Numbered from the stretch's first letter, positions 49,324-57,572 are shown. The stretch: 64,000 nt of DNA from Methylotenera_A sp040387035 (GCA_040387035.1 JAZKEN010000003.1:1-64000), one strand, 5' to 3'. Translations and numbers: made by a program. The notes: generated by a model from the sequence alone, not told the origin.

Positions 49324-51627
49324 ATGACAACAAAAAACATTAAAGCCCATATCCTGGGTTATCCACGCGTAGGCGCAAAACGTGAATTGAAGTTTGCGCT
49401 GGAATCATTCTGGCGCAAAGAAACGACATCGGAACACTTGCAAAAAACAGCAGCAGAATTGCGCAAAACGCATTGGCAAAAGCAGCAGGATGCCGATTTA
49501 GCGTTTATCACCAGCAATGATTTTTCGCTATACGATCATGTGCTGGATCACACTGTTTTATTTGGTGCGCAACCAAAACGCTTTGCTAAATTGCCGTTTG
49601 GTGAAAAGACTATTTCGCCCGAAAACGCTTATTTCTCACTGGCACGTGGCAACTTGGAGCAGCCAGCAATGGAAATGACCAAGTGGCTGGATACCAACTA
49701 CCATTACATCGTGCCGGAATTAAATGCGGACACGCAGTTTTCAATCAATGCGCATGATTTTTTAAGCCAGCTGGATGAAGCTTTGGCGCTCTCAAAAAAC
49801 GTGAAGCCTGTATTGCTAGGCCCTGTCAGTTTTCTGTATCTGAGCAAAGCGCGTGGGGTTAATAAATTAGACTATTTAGATAGCCTGGCGGAGCAGTATG
49901 CCTATTTACTGCAAGAGCTGCATGCCAAAAAAATCGAATGGCTACAAATCGATGAGCCTATTTTTGCGCTGGATCTTGATGATGCCTGGCTAAAAGCGTT
50001 TGAGCGCGCTTATGCGCATTTTCGCACTTCGCACTTCCTTACTGGACGCCCCAAATTATTGCTGACGACTTATTTTGCCAATGTATCGCGCTATCAAGCC
50101 TTTATCACCCAATTGCCGATTGACGGCATACATATCGATTGCGTGCGGGCACCAGAGCAATTAGGGCCGTGGGTTAATGCTATCCCTAGTTATTGGGTAT
50201 TATCGGCTGGCATCATCGATGGCCGCAATATCTGGCGTACCGATTTAGATAAAGCGCTAGCCCTTTTACAGCCATGGGTACAAAGGCTGGGTGAGCGCCT
50301 ATGGATTGCGCCTAGCTGCTCTTTGCTACACACGCCGGTTACATTAGCGCATGAGGTGAATTTAGATGCGGAGATTAAATCCTGGTTAGCATTTGCCGAT
50401 GAGAAACTAAATGAATTGCACATTATCACCAAAGCGTTGAATGGCGGCGCTGATTCTGTCGCAAATGAATTGGTGATTTCACGCGCGGCGATCACTGCTC
50501 GTCAGCATTCGTTACGCGTTCATCATCTGGATGTGAAAGAGCGTATCAAAAACTTGGTCAATGTGAATGAAAACCGCACAAACAAATTTGATAATCGCCA
50601 AATCATTCAACGCGCAAGATTGAATCTACCTTTATTACCTACCACAACGATAGGCTCCTTCCCGCAAACTCCTGATATCCGCGCCAGCCGTGCCGCCTTT
50701 AAAAAGGGTGAAATCAGCCAGGCCAAATATGATGCCGATATGGAATCACACATTGCTTATGCGATTAGCCAGCAAGAAGAAATTGACCTGGATGTATTGG
50801 TGCATGGAGAAGCCGAGCGCAACGATATGGTGGAATTTTTCGGTGAGCAACTGGCAGGCTATGTATTTACCCAAAATGGCTGGGTGCAAAGCTATGGTTC
50901 GCGTTGCGTGAAACCACCTGTCATTTATGGTGATGTACACAGACCCAACGCGATGACAGTGGATACGGCACGTTTTGCGCAATCGCTTTCTGCACGCCCT
51001 GTAAAAGGCATGCTGACAGGCCCAATCACCATGCTGCAGTGGTCATTTGTGCGCGATGACCAGCCACGCGAAACCACCGCTTTGCAATTGGCACTCGCGA
51101 TACGCGATGAAGTGGATGATTTGCAAAAGGCGGGTATTGCGATCATCCAGATTGATGAGCCCGCATTGCGTGAAGGCTTGCCTTTACAGAAATCCGCCTG
51201 GGCACACTATTTGGGTTGGGCAGTACGCGCATTCAAGCTTTCCGCCAGCGTAGCGCGCGACGATACCCAGATTCATACGCATATGTGTTATGCCGAATTT
51301 AACGATATCCTGCCAGCGATTGCTGCCATGGACGCCGATGTGATTACCATTGAAACATCGCGCTCGGCCATGGAATTGTTGGATGGCTTTGGTGAATTTT
51401 CATACCCGAATGAAATTGGCCCTGGCGTTTATGATATTCACTCGCCACGAGTGCCAAGCATTGAAGCCATGGAAAAACTGGTCAGGCGCGCGTTTGAAGT
51501 GATTCCGGCAGAACGTTTGTGGATTAACCCTGATTGCGGCTTAAAAACGCGTGGTTGGGATGAAACGAAACTGGCTTTGCAAAACATGGTAACTGTAGCT
51601 AAAAGCTTGCGTGAGCAACTGGCTTAA
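49324..51627 (+). CDS. metE: Cobalamin-independent methionine synthase
   Basis: Transfers a methyl group from 5-methyltetrahydropteroyltri-glutamate to homocysteine without B12. I use the ATG at 49324 (MTTKNIKAHILGYPRVGAKRELKFALE) instead of the frame opening at 49279, because homologues begin near here; this gives 767 residues, close to the usual 750-760. The C-terminal catalytic barrel has LPLLPTTTIGSFPQTPDIR, VHGEAERNDMVEFFGEQL and the zinc ligands in IHTHMCYAEF (His, Cys) and WINPDCGLKTRGW (Cys). Divergent from metR and presumably activated by it through the box at 49230. It lies next to a cobalamin riboswitch but upstream of it, so it is not that riboswitch's target. Confidence 0.96.
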   Translation: MTTKNIKAHILGYPRVGAKRELKFALESFWRKETTSEHLQKTAAELRKTHWQKQQDADLAFITSNDFSLYDHVLDHTVLFGAQPKRFAKLPFGEKTISPENAYFSLARGNLEQPAMEMTKWLDTNYHYIVPELNADTQFSINAHDFLSQLDEALALSKNVKPVLLGPVSFLYLSKARGVNKLDYLDSLAEQYAYLLQELHAKKIEWLQIDEPIFALDLDDAWLKAFERAYAHFRTSHFLTGRPKLLLTTYFANVSRYQAFITQLPIDGIHIDCVRAPEQLGPWVNAIPSYWVLSAGIIDGRNIWRTDLDKALALLQPWVQRLGERLWIAPSCSLLHTPVTLAHEVNLDAEIKSWLAFADEKLNELHIITKALNGGADSVANELVISRAAITARQHSLRVHHLDVKERIKNLVNVNENRTNKFDNRQIIQRARLNLPLLPTTTIGSFPQTPDIRASRAAFKKGEISQAKYDADMESHIAYAISQQEEIDLDVLVHGEAERNDMVEFFGEQLAGYVFTQNGWVQSYGSRCVKPPVIYGDVHRPNAMTVDTARFAQSLSARPVKGMLTGPITMLQWSFVRDDQPRETTALQLALAIRDEVDDLQKAGIAIIQIDEPALREGLPLQKSAWAHYLGWAVRAFKLSASVARDDTQIHTHMCYAEFNDILPAIAAMDADVITIETSRSAMELLDGFGEFSYPNEIGPGVYDIHSPRVPSIEAMEKLVRRAFEVIPAERLWINPDCGLKTRGWDETKLALQNMVTVAKSLREQLA

Positions 51628-51674
51628 TCTTGTTCTATTTCCTTTTGTTCATCTAGCCTAATCTTATCTAATCT

Positions 51675-51856
51675 GTCATTCCCGCGAAGGCGGGAATCCA
51701 GACAAACCTCAATTTATCGTCAGTTTATTCATTGCTAAAATGCAACACCACATTTTTAGCAATCGCTAAAAAAACAAAATACATACACCACCAGCAGCAA
51801 GAATACTAATTTAGATGTGGTTACTAACTGGATTCCCGCCTGCGCGGGAATAACGA
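51675..51856. repeat. MITE-like element 1 with inverted terminal hairpins
   Basis: About 182 bp bounded by GTCATTCCCGCGAAGGCGGG-type (51675-51700) and its near inverse (51829-51856). Each end is itself a hairpin, ATTCCCGC-N4-GCGGGAAT, and the ends match as inverted repeats at about 24 of 26 bases. The inside contains a further stem TTTTTAGC-AATC-GCTAAAAA (51753-51772) and no ORF. It matches the common palindromic CATTCCCGCG...CGGGAATCC intergenic repeat seen in many bacteria. It lies between metE and the riboswitch. Confidence 0.8.
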
Positions 51857-51940
51857 TTTTAGAGTTGCAAAAAAAAATATATATAAAACAATCATGTAAA
51901 AAATAAATTTAAAATATAATCAATATATAGTGTTTTTATG

Positions 51941-51970
51941 TTGAACTTCCACTTTATATTGCGTTATAGT
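51941..51970 (+). promoter_or_regulatory. Candidate promoter of the riboswitch-nrdAB transcript
   Basis: TTGAAC (51941-51946) and TATAGT (51965-51970) are separated by 18 bp and would start RNA near 51977, right at the first stem of the cobalamin riboswitch. That match between start point and RNA domain supports the call. Confidence 0.6.
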
Positions 51971-51973
51971 GTG

Positions 51974-52172
51974 GTCACACGGTTCTTACGTTTTAATCAA
52001 AAGGTAAGATAAAAGGGAATATGGTGCGCTGGTTAATTAACTTAAACAGCAATGCCAAAGCTGCCCCCGCAACTGTAATCAGAGAATTATTTTGTAATCA
52101 CTGCCACTGAAGCAATTTGGGAAGGCTAACAAAATAATGATGACCTGAAAGCCAGGAGACCTGCCGTGTGAC
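51974..52172 (+). promoter_or_regulatory. Cobalamin (AdoCbl-type) riboswitch upstream of nrdA
   Basis: The aptamer has the conserved blocks in order: GGGAA/TGGTGCGC near 52015-52030, GCCAAAGCTGCCCCCGCAAC (52054-52073), TCACTGCCACTGAAG with the GCCACTG core, TTGGGAAGGC near 52118, and the B12-box AAAGCCAGGAGACCTGCC at 52148-52165. The closing stem P1 is perfect: GTCACACGG (51974-51982) pairs with CCGTGTGAC (52164-52172). In this family cobalamin binding represses the downstream gene. The downstream gene is nrdA (start 52375), which encodes a B12-independent reductase; this makes biological sense where a B12-dependent class II reductase is also present. Confidence 0.93.
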
Positions 52173-52257
52173 TTTTTTGCGTTCTACCGGATATTAAAAG
52201 CCAGAAAAAGCGCAAAACTATTTTTATAACGTTTGAGGCGGGGTGTCCTCGGCAGAT

Positions 52258-52287
52258 GGAAGTGCGCTTGATTAATAAGCCGCTTCC
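52258..52287 (+). promoter_or_regulatory. Hairpin in the nrdA leader, part of the expression platform
   Basis: An 11-bp stem with one bulged base (GGAAGUG-GCUU pairing with AAGC-CGCUUCC, loop GAUUAAU) lies between aptamer and gene. It is followed by a weakly U-rich stretch, so it might pause or terminate transcription, but the case for termination is not strong. Confidence 0.45.
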
Positions 52288-52348
52288 CTTGCTGGTCTTT
52301 AAAGTCGTTCTCAATTGATAAGAGAATGAGCACTTTAAAGCGTACCTG

Positions 52349-52364
52349 CCCTTTATTTAAAGGG
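52349..52364 (+). promoter_or_regulatory. Hairpin covering the nrdA Shine-Dalgarno sequence
   Basis: CCCTTTA (52349-52355) pairs with TAAAGGG (52358-52364), which contains the AAGGG ribosome site 10 bp before the ATG at 52375. When formed, it would block nrdA translation, as expected for a riboswitch acting on initiation. How the aptamer controls this hairpin is not visible from sequence alone. Confidence 0.6.
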
Positions 52365-52374
52365 AAAAATTCAC

Positions 52375-55095
52375 ATGGATGATATCAGACCATCTGTTCA
52401 CGAAACTCTGCTGCCTACGCTGCAAGTCATACGCCGTAACGGCGCGGCGGTAGAATTTAATTTAGACAAAATCGCTATTGCAATTACCAAAGCATTTTTG
52501 GCGGTCGAAGGCAATCAAAGCGTAGCTTCTGCGCGTGTGCGTGATCAAGTGGCTATTTTGAGCCAACTGGTGAATAACGCATTGATGCGCCGCTTACCTG
52601 CTGGCGGCTCCATCCATATTGAAGATATCCAGGACCAGGTGGAATTAGCGCTGATGCGCAATGGCAATCACGATGTAGCACGTGCTTACGTGCTTTACCG
52701 TGAAAAGCGCAATGCAGAGCGTGCGGCTGAAAAAGCAGTAAGCGCAGAGCCTGTACATACGCTAAATGTGAATATCGACGGCAAACTAACCCCGCTGGAT
52801 ATCGCAGAACTCAACAAGATGGTGGCTGAAGCCTGCTTAAACCTAGGTAATGCTGTAGACCCGAATGTTGTAGTTGAGCAAGCCGTACGCGACCTATACG
52901 ATGGCATCCCGTTTACAGAAGTCTATAAGGCGCTGATTTTATCGGCACGTAGCCTGATTGAAACAGAACCCGCATACAACTATGTNNNNNNNNNNNNNNN
53001 NNNNNNNNNNNNNNNNNNNNNNNNNNNNNNNNNNNNNNNNNNNNNNNNNNNNNNNNNNNNNNNNNNNNNNNNNNNNNNNNNNNNNAATAAAGACCGCGAT
53101 TTTCAATTCGGCTACCTGGGCATTCAAACTTTATACGACCGCTACTTTTTACATATTGAAGAGCGCCGTATCGAATTACCGCAAATCTTCTTTATGCGTG
53201 TAGCGATGGGCCTTGCGATTAACGAAATCGACCGCGAAGCACGTGCAATCGAATTCTATAACGTATTGAGCACATTCGACTTTATGAGCTCAACGCCGAC
53301 TTTATTCAACGCCGGCACCTTGCATTCACAGTTGTCATCTTGCTACCTTACGACGGTCAACGACGATCTTGAAGGCATCTATCAAGGCATCAAAGAAAAC
53401 GCACTGTTGCAAAAATACGCAGGCGGTTTAGGCAACGACTGGACGCCTGTGCGCTCACTGGGCGCGCGTATCAAAGGCACTAACGGTAAGAGCCAGGGTG
53501 TGATTCCATTCCTGAAAGTGGTGAATGACACGGCTGTGGCAGTTAACCAAGGAGGCAAACGCAAAGGCGCAGTTTGCGGCTACCTAGAAACCTGGCACCT
53601 GGATATCGAAGAGTTCTTGGACTTACGCAAAAATACCGGCGATGACCGCCGCCGTACGCATGATATGAATACCGCGCACTGGATTCCGGATCTGTTTATG
53701 CGTCGTGTCACAGAAGCGGGCGAGTGGACATTGTTCTCGCCTTCTGACGTACCGGACTTGCATGATAAATACGGCAAAGCATTTGAAACCGCTTATGTGG
53801 AATATGAGCGCCGAGCAGATAATGGTGAGATCAAGCTATTCAAGAAAATCCCTGCCCTGCAAATGTGGCGCAAGATGCTTTCTATGCTGTTTGAAACTGG
53901 CCATCCTTGGATCACTTTTAAAGACCCATGCAATATCCGTTCACCTCAGCAGCATGTGGGAGTGGTGCATAGCTCTAACCTTTGTACGGAAATCACCCTG
54001 AATACTTCCTATACAGAAATCGCCGTTTGTAACTTGGGTTCTGTTAACTTATTACAGCATTTAACCGAAGTTAACGGCAAGTTAGTGCTAGATAATGACA
54101 AGTTGCAGGCAACCATCAAAGTAGGCATGCGCATGCTGGATAACGTGGTGGATATTAATTTCTACCCTGTTGGCAAGGCGCGCAACTCCAACACACGCCA
54201 CCGCCCTGTTGGCATGGGCATCATGGGCTTCCAGAATTGCCTGCATGCAATGCGTATCCCTTACGCCAGCATGGAAGCGGTGGAATTTGCAGACCGTGCA
54301 ATGGAAGCGGTTTGTTACAACGCCTACTACGCTTCTACTGTGCTGGCAGAAGAACGCGGCCCCTACTCCAGCTTTAAAGGCAGTCTATGGGATCAAGGCA
54401 TCTTGCCCTTAGATACATTAGATTTGTTGCTATCTGAGCGCGGCGGCAATGTTGAAGTCGATAGAAGCAAAACGCTGGATTGGGATGGCTTGAGAACCCG
54501 CATTCAAAAAGTCGGCATGCGTAACTCTAATTGCGTGGCAATTGCACCGACGGCAACGATTTCCAATATCGTCGGCGTATCCGCCAGCATTGAGCCGGAA
54601 TACCAAAACTTATACGTTAAATCTAACCTGTCCGGCGAGTTCACGATTGTGAATGAGCAATTGGTGATTGACCTGAAAGCGCGTGGCTTATGGGATACGG
54701 TAATGGTATCCGACCTGAAATATTTTGATGGCTCATTGCAGAAAATAGACCGCATACCAGCCGACTTAAAACAGCTTTATGCCACCGCATTTGATGTTGA
54801 CCCGACATGGCTGATTGAAGCGGCTGCACGTCGCCAGAAGTGGATAGACCAGGCGCAATCTCTGAACCTGTACTTTGCTGTGCCGTCTGGCAAAAAACTC
54901 AATGACACCTATTTACTGGCTTGGCAGCGCGGCTTAAAAACCACTTACTACCTGCGCTCACTAGGTGCAACCGCGGCTGAGAAATCGACTGGCTCCGGTG
55001 GTGAATTGAATGCGGTTTCGGCTGGCAGCAATACGCCTGAAGAGGCGCCAAAAATGTGTTCAATAGACAATCCAGAGTGCGAATCTTGCCAATAA
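52375..55095 (+). CDS. nrdA: Class Ia ribonucleotide reductase large subunit (interrupted by a scaffold gap)
   Basis: Reduces ribonucleotides to deoxyribonucleotides with the NrdB radical subunit. N-terminal ATP-cone: VIRRNGAAVEFNLDKIAIAITKAFLAV (about residues 18-110). A second cone-like region (LNVNIDGKLTPLDIAELNKMV to LILSARSLIETEPAYNY) follows, as in P. aeruginosa NrdA. The catalytic part has SSCYLTTVNDDLEGIYQGI, SSNLCTEITLN with the active-site Cys/Glu, PTATISNIVGVSASIEPEYQN, and the C-terminal redox pair ECESCQ. A 100-N gap (52986-53085) falls after EPAYNY and before NKDRDFQFGYLG; its flanks do not match, so real sequence is missing, perhaps a few tens of codons. Controlled by the upstream cobalamin riboswitch. 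Confidence 0.94.
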   Translation: MDDIRPSVHETLLPTLQVIRRNGAAVEFNLDKIAIAITKAFLAVEGNQSVASARVRDQVAILSQLVNNALMRRLPAGGSIHIEDIQDQVELALMRNGNHDVARAYVLYREKRNAERAAEKAVSAEPVHTLNVNIDGKLTPLDIAELNKMVAEACLNLGNAVDPNVVVEQAVRDLYDGIPFTEVYKALILSARSLIETEPAYNYXXXXXXXXXXXXXXXXXXXXXXXXXXXXXXXXXXNKDRDFQFGYLGIQTLYDRYFLHIEERRIELPQIFFMRVAMGLAINEIDREARAIEFYNVLSTFDFMSSTPTLFNAGTLHSQLSSCYLTTVNDDLEGIYQGIKENALLQKYAGGLGNDWTPVRSLGARIKGTNGKSQGVIPFLKVVNDTAVAVNQGGKRKGAVCGYLETWHLDIEEFLDLRKNTGDDRRRTHDMNTAHWIPDLFMRRVTEAGEWTLFSPSDVPDLHDKYGKAFETAYVEYERRADNGEIKLFKKIPALQMWRKMLSMLFETGHPWITFKDPCNIRSPQQHVGVVHSSNLCTEITLNTSYTEIAVCNLGSVNLLQHLTEVNGKLVLDNDKLQATIKVGMRMLDNVVDINFYPVGKARNSNTRHRPVGMGIMGFQNCLHAMRIPYASMEAVEFADRAMEAVCYNAYYASTVLAEERGPYSSFKGSLWDQGILPLDTLDLLLSERGGNVEVDRSKTLDWDGLRTRIQKVGMRNSNCVAIAPTATISNIVGVSASIEPEYQNLYVKSNLSGEFTIVNEQLVIDLKARGLWDTVMVSDLKYFDGSLQKIDRIPADLKQLYATAFDVDPTWLIEAAARRQKWIDQAQSLNLYFAVPSGKKLNDTYLLAWQRGLKTTYYLRSLGATAAEKSTGSGGELNAVSAGSNTPEEAPKMCSIDNPECESCQ
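52986..53085. other. Scaffold gap inside nrdA, true length unknown
   Basis: A run of exactly 100 N whose flanks are not duplicated, unlike the other two gaps. Compared with remembered NrdA sequences, the region between the second ATP-cone-like segment and FQFGYLGIQTLYDRYF is too short, so genuine sequence is probably missing. Confidence 0.9.
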
Positions 55096-55111
55096 TGTAA
55101 AAACTCTTGAT

Positions 55112-55225
55112 TCGTCATTCCCGCGCAGGCGGGAATCCATTTTTAACAATGTTTGAATAAACATAATTATTTGAATTTTAAGCATTTAAAGTCAACTTGG
55201 ATTCCCACTTCCGCGGGAATGACGA
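55112..55225. repeat. MITE-like element 2 between nrdA and nrdB
   Basis: About 114 bp with ends TCGTCATTCCCGCGCAGGCG-type (55112-55139) and its inverse (55198-55225), matching at 25 of 28 bases. The left end is a perfect ATTCCCGC-N4-GCGGGAAT hairpin; the right end is a decayed copy. Same family as the element at 51675. It fills most of the 175 bp nrdA-nrdB gap and would be transcribed with the operon. Confidence 0.82.
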
Positions 55226-55270
55226 TGTTAAGTAAGGTTTTTAAATCGAAAGAATTAAGGAAAAATAAAT

Positions 55271-56556
55271 ATGCTTTCTTTTGAAGATGAAGTTTACGTA
55301 GAACCAGCTGCAGAAAAGTTGGCAGTGGTAGAAACACCCGTAATTAAAGCTGTATCAACAGCAGCTAATCAACCATCCATCTCAGGCCGTGTCAATGCCT
55401 CTGATAAACGCATGATCAATGGCCAGACCGATGTCAATCAACTGGTGCCTTTCAAATACCACTGGGCCTGGGATAAATACCTGGCCGGTTGCGCCAACCA
55501 CTGGATGCCGCAGGAAGTTTCCATGAGCCGTGACATTGCGCAGTGGAAAGACAGCACGGCATTGACCGATGACGAACGCTTGATCGTCAAGCGTAACCTG
55601 GGCTTTTTTACCACGGCTGACTCACTAGCCGCAAACAATATCGTACTAGGCACCTACCGCCATATCACCGCGCCAGAATGCCGCCAGTACTTGCTGCGCC
55701 AGGGATTTGAAGAAGCCATCCATACCCATGCCTATCAATATATTGTAGAAAGCCTGGGCCTGGATGAGTCTGAGGTATTCAATGCCTACCAGGAAGTCGC
55801 CAGCATTAAAGCCAAGGATGACTTCTTGATTCCATTCATCAATATCCTGACCGATCCGGACTTTAGAACCGGCACGCCGGAAGCAGATCAGCAATTACTC
55901 CGTTCATTAATCGTGTTCGCCTGCATTATGGAAGGCTTGTTTTTCTACGTCGGTTTTGTGCAAATTTTAGCCTTAGGCCGCCAAAACAAAATGCAGGGCG
56001 CGGCAGAGCAATATCAATACATCCTGCGTGACGAATCCATGCACTGCAATTTTGGTATCGATGTCATTAATACNNNNNNNNNNNNNNNNNNNNNNNNNNN
56101 NNNNNNNNNNNNNNNNNNNNNNNNNNNNNNNNNNNNNNNNNNNNNNNNNNNNNNNNNNNNNNNNNNNNNNNNNACATCCTGCGTGACGAATCCATGCACT
56201 GCAATTTTGGTATCGATGTCATTAATACGATCAAGCTAGAAAACCCGCATTTATGGACAGCGCAATTCCGTGAGGAAATCAAAGGACTAATCCAGCATGG
56301 CGTTGAGTTGGAATATCAATACGCAGAAGCCACCATGCCGCGCGGTGTATTGGGCTTAAATGCCACCATGTTCAAGGAGTATCTGCGTTTTATTGCTAAC
56401 CGCCGCTGCACTCAAATTGGCCTGGATGTGCTATACCCCGGCGCGACCAATCCATTCCCATGGATGAGTGAGATGATGGACTTGAAAAAAGAGAAGAACT
56501 TTTTTGAAACCCGCGTGACGGAATACCAGACAGGCGGCGCTTTAAGCTGGGATTAA
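55271..56556 (+). CDS. nrdB: Class Ia ribonucleotide reductase small subunit (interrupted by an artefactual gap)
   Basis: Supplies the tyrosyl radical and di-iron centre for NrdA. Ligand regions are NLGFFTTADSLAANNIVLGTYRHI, EEAIHTHAYQYIVESLGL and RDESMHCNFGIDVIN. A 100-N gap (56074-56173) is bordered by the same 55 bp on both sides (56019-56073 and 56174-56228). Removing one copy and the Ns (155 bp) gives a continuous 377-codon frame, 376 residues, normal for the family. So the gene is very likely intact and the apparent frame break is an assembly artefact. Confidence 0.94.
56019..56228. other. Scaffold gap in nrdB with identical 55 bp flanks
   Basis: 100 N (56074-56173) between two identical 55-base copies (56019-56073 and 56174-56228). 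Same artefact as at 48179-48388: an unmerged contig overlap, most likely one copy in the real genome. Confidence 0.92.
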
Positions 56557-56628
56557 TGTCACTTTAATTTGTAGCGGAGTATACTGGGGTAAATATATTG
56601 GAGAAATCGTTAGATTTATATTACTCAT

Positions 56629-56958
56629 ATGGCATACATACAAAGAGATGCAGAAGGAAAGATAATCGCAACCAGTACTTCTGAGAATTTTGGCGCTGGC
56701 TGGTCTTATATCGAAGACGGTGCCAAAGAGTATATTGAATTTTTAGAAAATATTTTGATTAAAAATTCACCCTTTCGCGAAAGTGATTTACAGCTAGCGC
56801 GCGTTCTTGAAGATTTGATCAATATTCTGATTGAAAGGGATGTTATTCGATTTACCGATCTGCCGCCTGCTGCTCAAAAACGGCTTAACGACAGGCAAAT
56901 GTTGCGAAAAAAAACGCAACTATCAACCCTGGTAGACGACGCTGTATTTAAAATTTAA
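56629..56958 (+). CDS. Conserved hypothetical protein, 109 aa
   Basis: Predicted 109-residue cytosolic protein beginning MAYIQRDAEGKIIATSTSEN and containing ARVLEDLINILIERDVIRFTDLPPAAQKRLNDRQ. It resembles a family often annotated, misleadingly, as tryptophan synthase beta-like in proteobacteria; I know of no proven function. It follows nrdB by 72 bp on the same strand, so it may be co-transcribed. The stop codon lies in the left arm of a long hairpin. Confidence 0.8.
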   Translation: MAYIQRDAEGKIIATSTSENFGAGWSYIEDGAKEYIEFLENILIKNSPFRESDLQLARVLEDLINILIERDVIRFTDLPPAAQKRLNDRQMLRKKTQLSTLVDDAVFKI

Positions 56959-56988
56959 ACAAACTATGCCACGGGCATGGTTTGTTTA
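56956..56988. terminator. Long hairpin between convergent genes, overlapping the GST stop
   Basis: TAAACAAAC and GTTTGTTTA form the outer stem, and ATGCC/GGCAT the inner stem around loop ACG, joined by a U-G pair, for about 15 paired positions. It contains the stop of the 109-aa gene and the last codons and stop of the GST gene, so it probably stops transcription in both directions while being coding on the minus strand. Confidence 0.65.
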
Positions 56989-57572
56989 AAGCTGGGGCGC
57001 TTCACCAGGAGGCTGTAATGCTTGGCCAGGTTAGGAAATTTATCTTGCCATTGCAAATGCTTAAAGCGCAAGTCGATGTAGCCCAGCATACTACCCAGTG
57101 CAATATCAGCAACGCTGAACGTCTCATTCACGCACCACTTTTTCTTGGTGATATCCAGATTAAGCACTTCTAAACCCAGCAATACTTTGCCTAATTGCTT
57201 GTCAATATTAGCCTGTAATTGCTGCGCAGGCTCCCTGCGACTCTCTTGCATGGCGCTGATGGCTGCATCACATATGCCATCCGCCAAGGCTTCCCAGCGG
57301 CGCGTCATCATTTTGCTGGTGTTGTCTTGCGGAATCAAATGAGTTCCTGGTGCGCGGTTATCTAAATACTCGACAATCACTTTTGAGTCATACACGCTGT
57401 CGTTATCGTCTAAAACCAGCACCGGCACTTTGCCAAGCGGGTTATAGTTTTTAACCGGGCAATCGGCATCGGCCAGCACCACTTCCTGCAGCTCAATATC
57501 AATATGCTTTTCTAAGGCAACAATACGCACTTTGCGGGCATAAGGACTATTTGGTGTATATAAAAGCTTCAT
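56964..57572 (-). CDS. Glutathione S-transferase family protein
   Basis: Predicted 202-residue cytosolic transferase. I start at the ATG encoding MKLLYTPNSPYARKVRIVALEK (57572), since the longer frame (to 57626) adds a non-homologous leader. The N-terminal thioredoxin-like domain has NPLGKVPVLVLDDNDSVYDSKVIVEYLD with the glutathione-binding DS pair; the C-terminal helical domain has FSVADIALGSMLGYIDLR. It resembles proteobacterial YibF-like GSTs. Divergent from nadC. A possible -10 (TATACT on the minus strand) lies about 30 bp upstream. Confidence 0.92.
   Translation of the reverse strand: MKLLYTPNSPYARKVRIVALEKHIDIELQEVVLADADCPVKNYNPLGKVPVLVLDDNDSVYDSKVIVEYLDNRAPGTHLIPQDNTSKMMTRRWEALADGICDAAISAMQESRREPAQQLQANIDKQLGKVLLGLEVLNLDITKKKWCVNETFSVADIALGSMLGYIDLRFKHLQWQDKFPNLAKHYSLLVKRPSFKQTMPVA

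Noticed and set aside
52256..52318. A 20-codon leader ORF upstream of nrdA (starts MEVRLINKP)
   Set aside because: No convincing ribosome site and it overlaps the 52258-52287 hairpin; a structural RNA role explains the region better.
51675..55225. Composite transposon carrying nrdA
   Set aside because: The bracketing elements are short, non-coding and common intergenic repeats; no transposase or target duplication of the whole segment was seen.
56074..56173. nrdB split into two genes or frameshifted
   Set aside because: Same artefact; removing 155 bp gives a continuous 377-codon frame.
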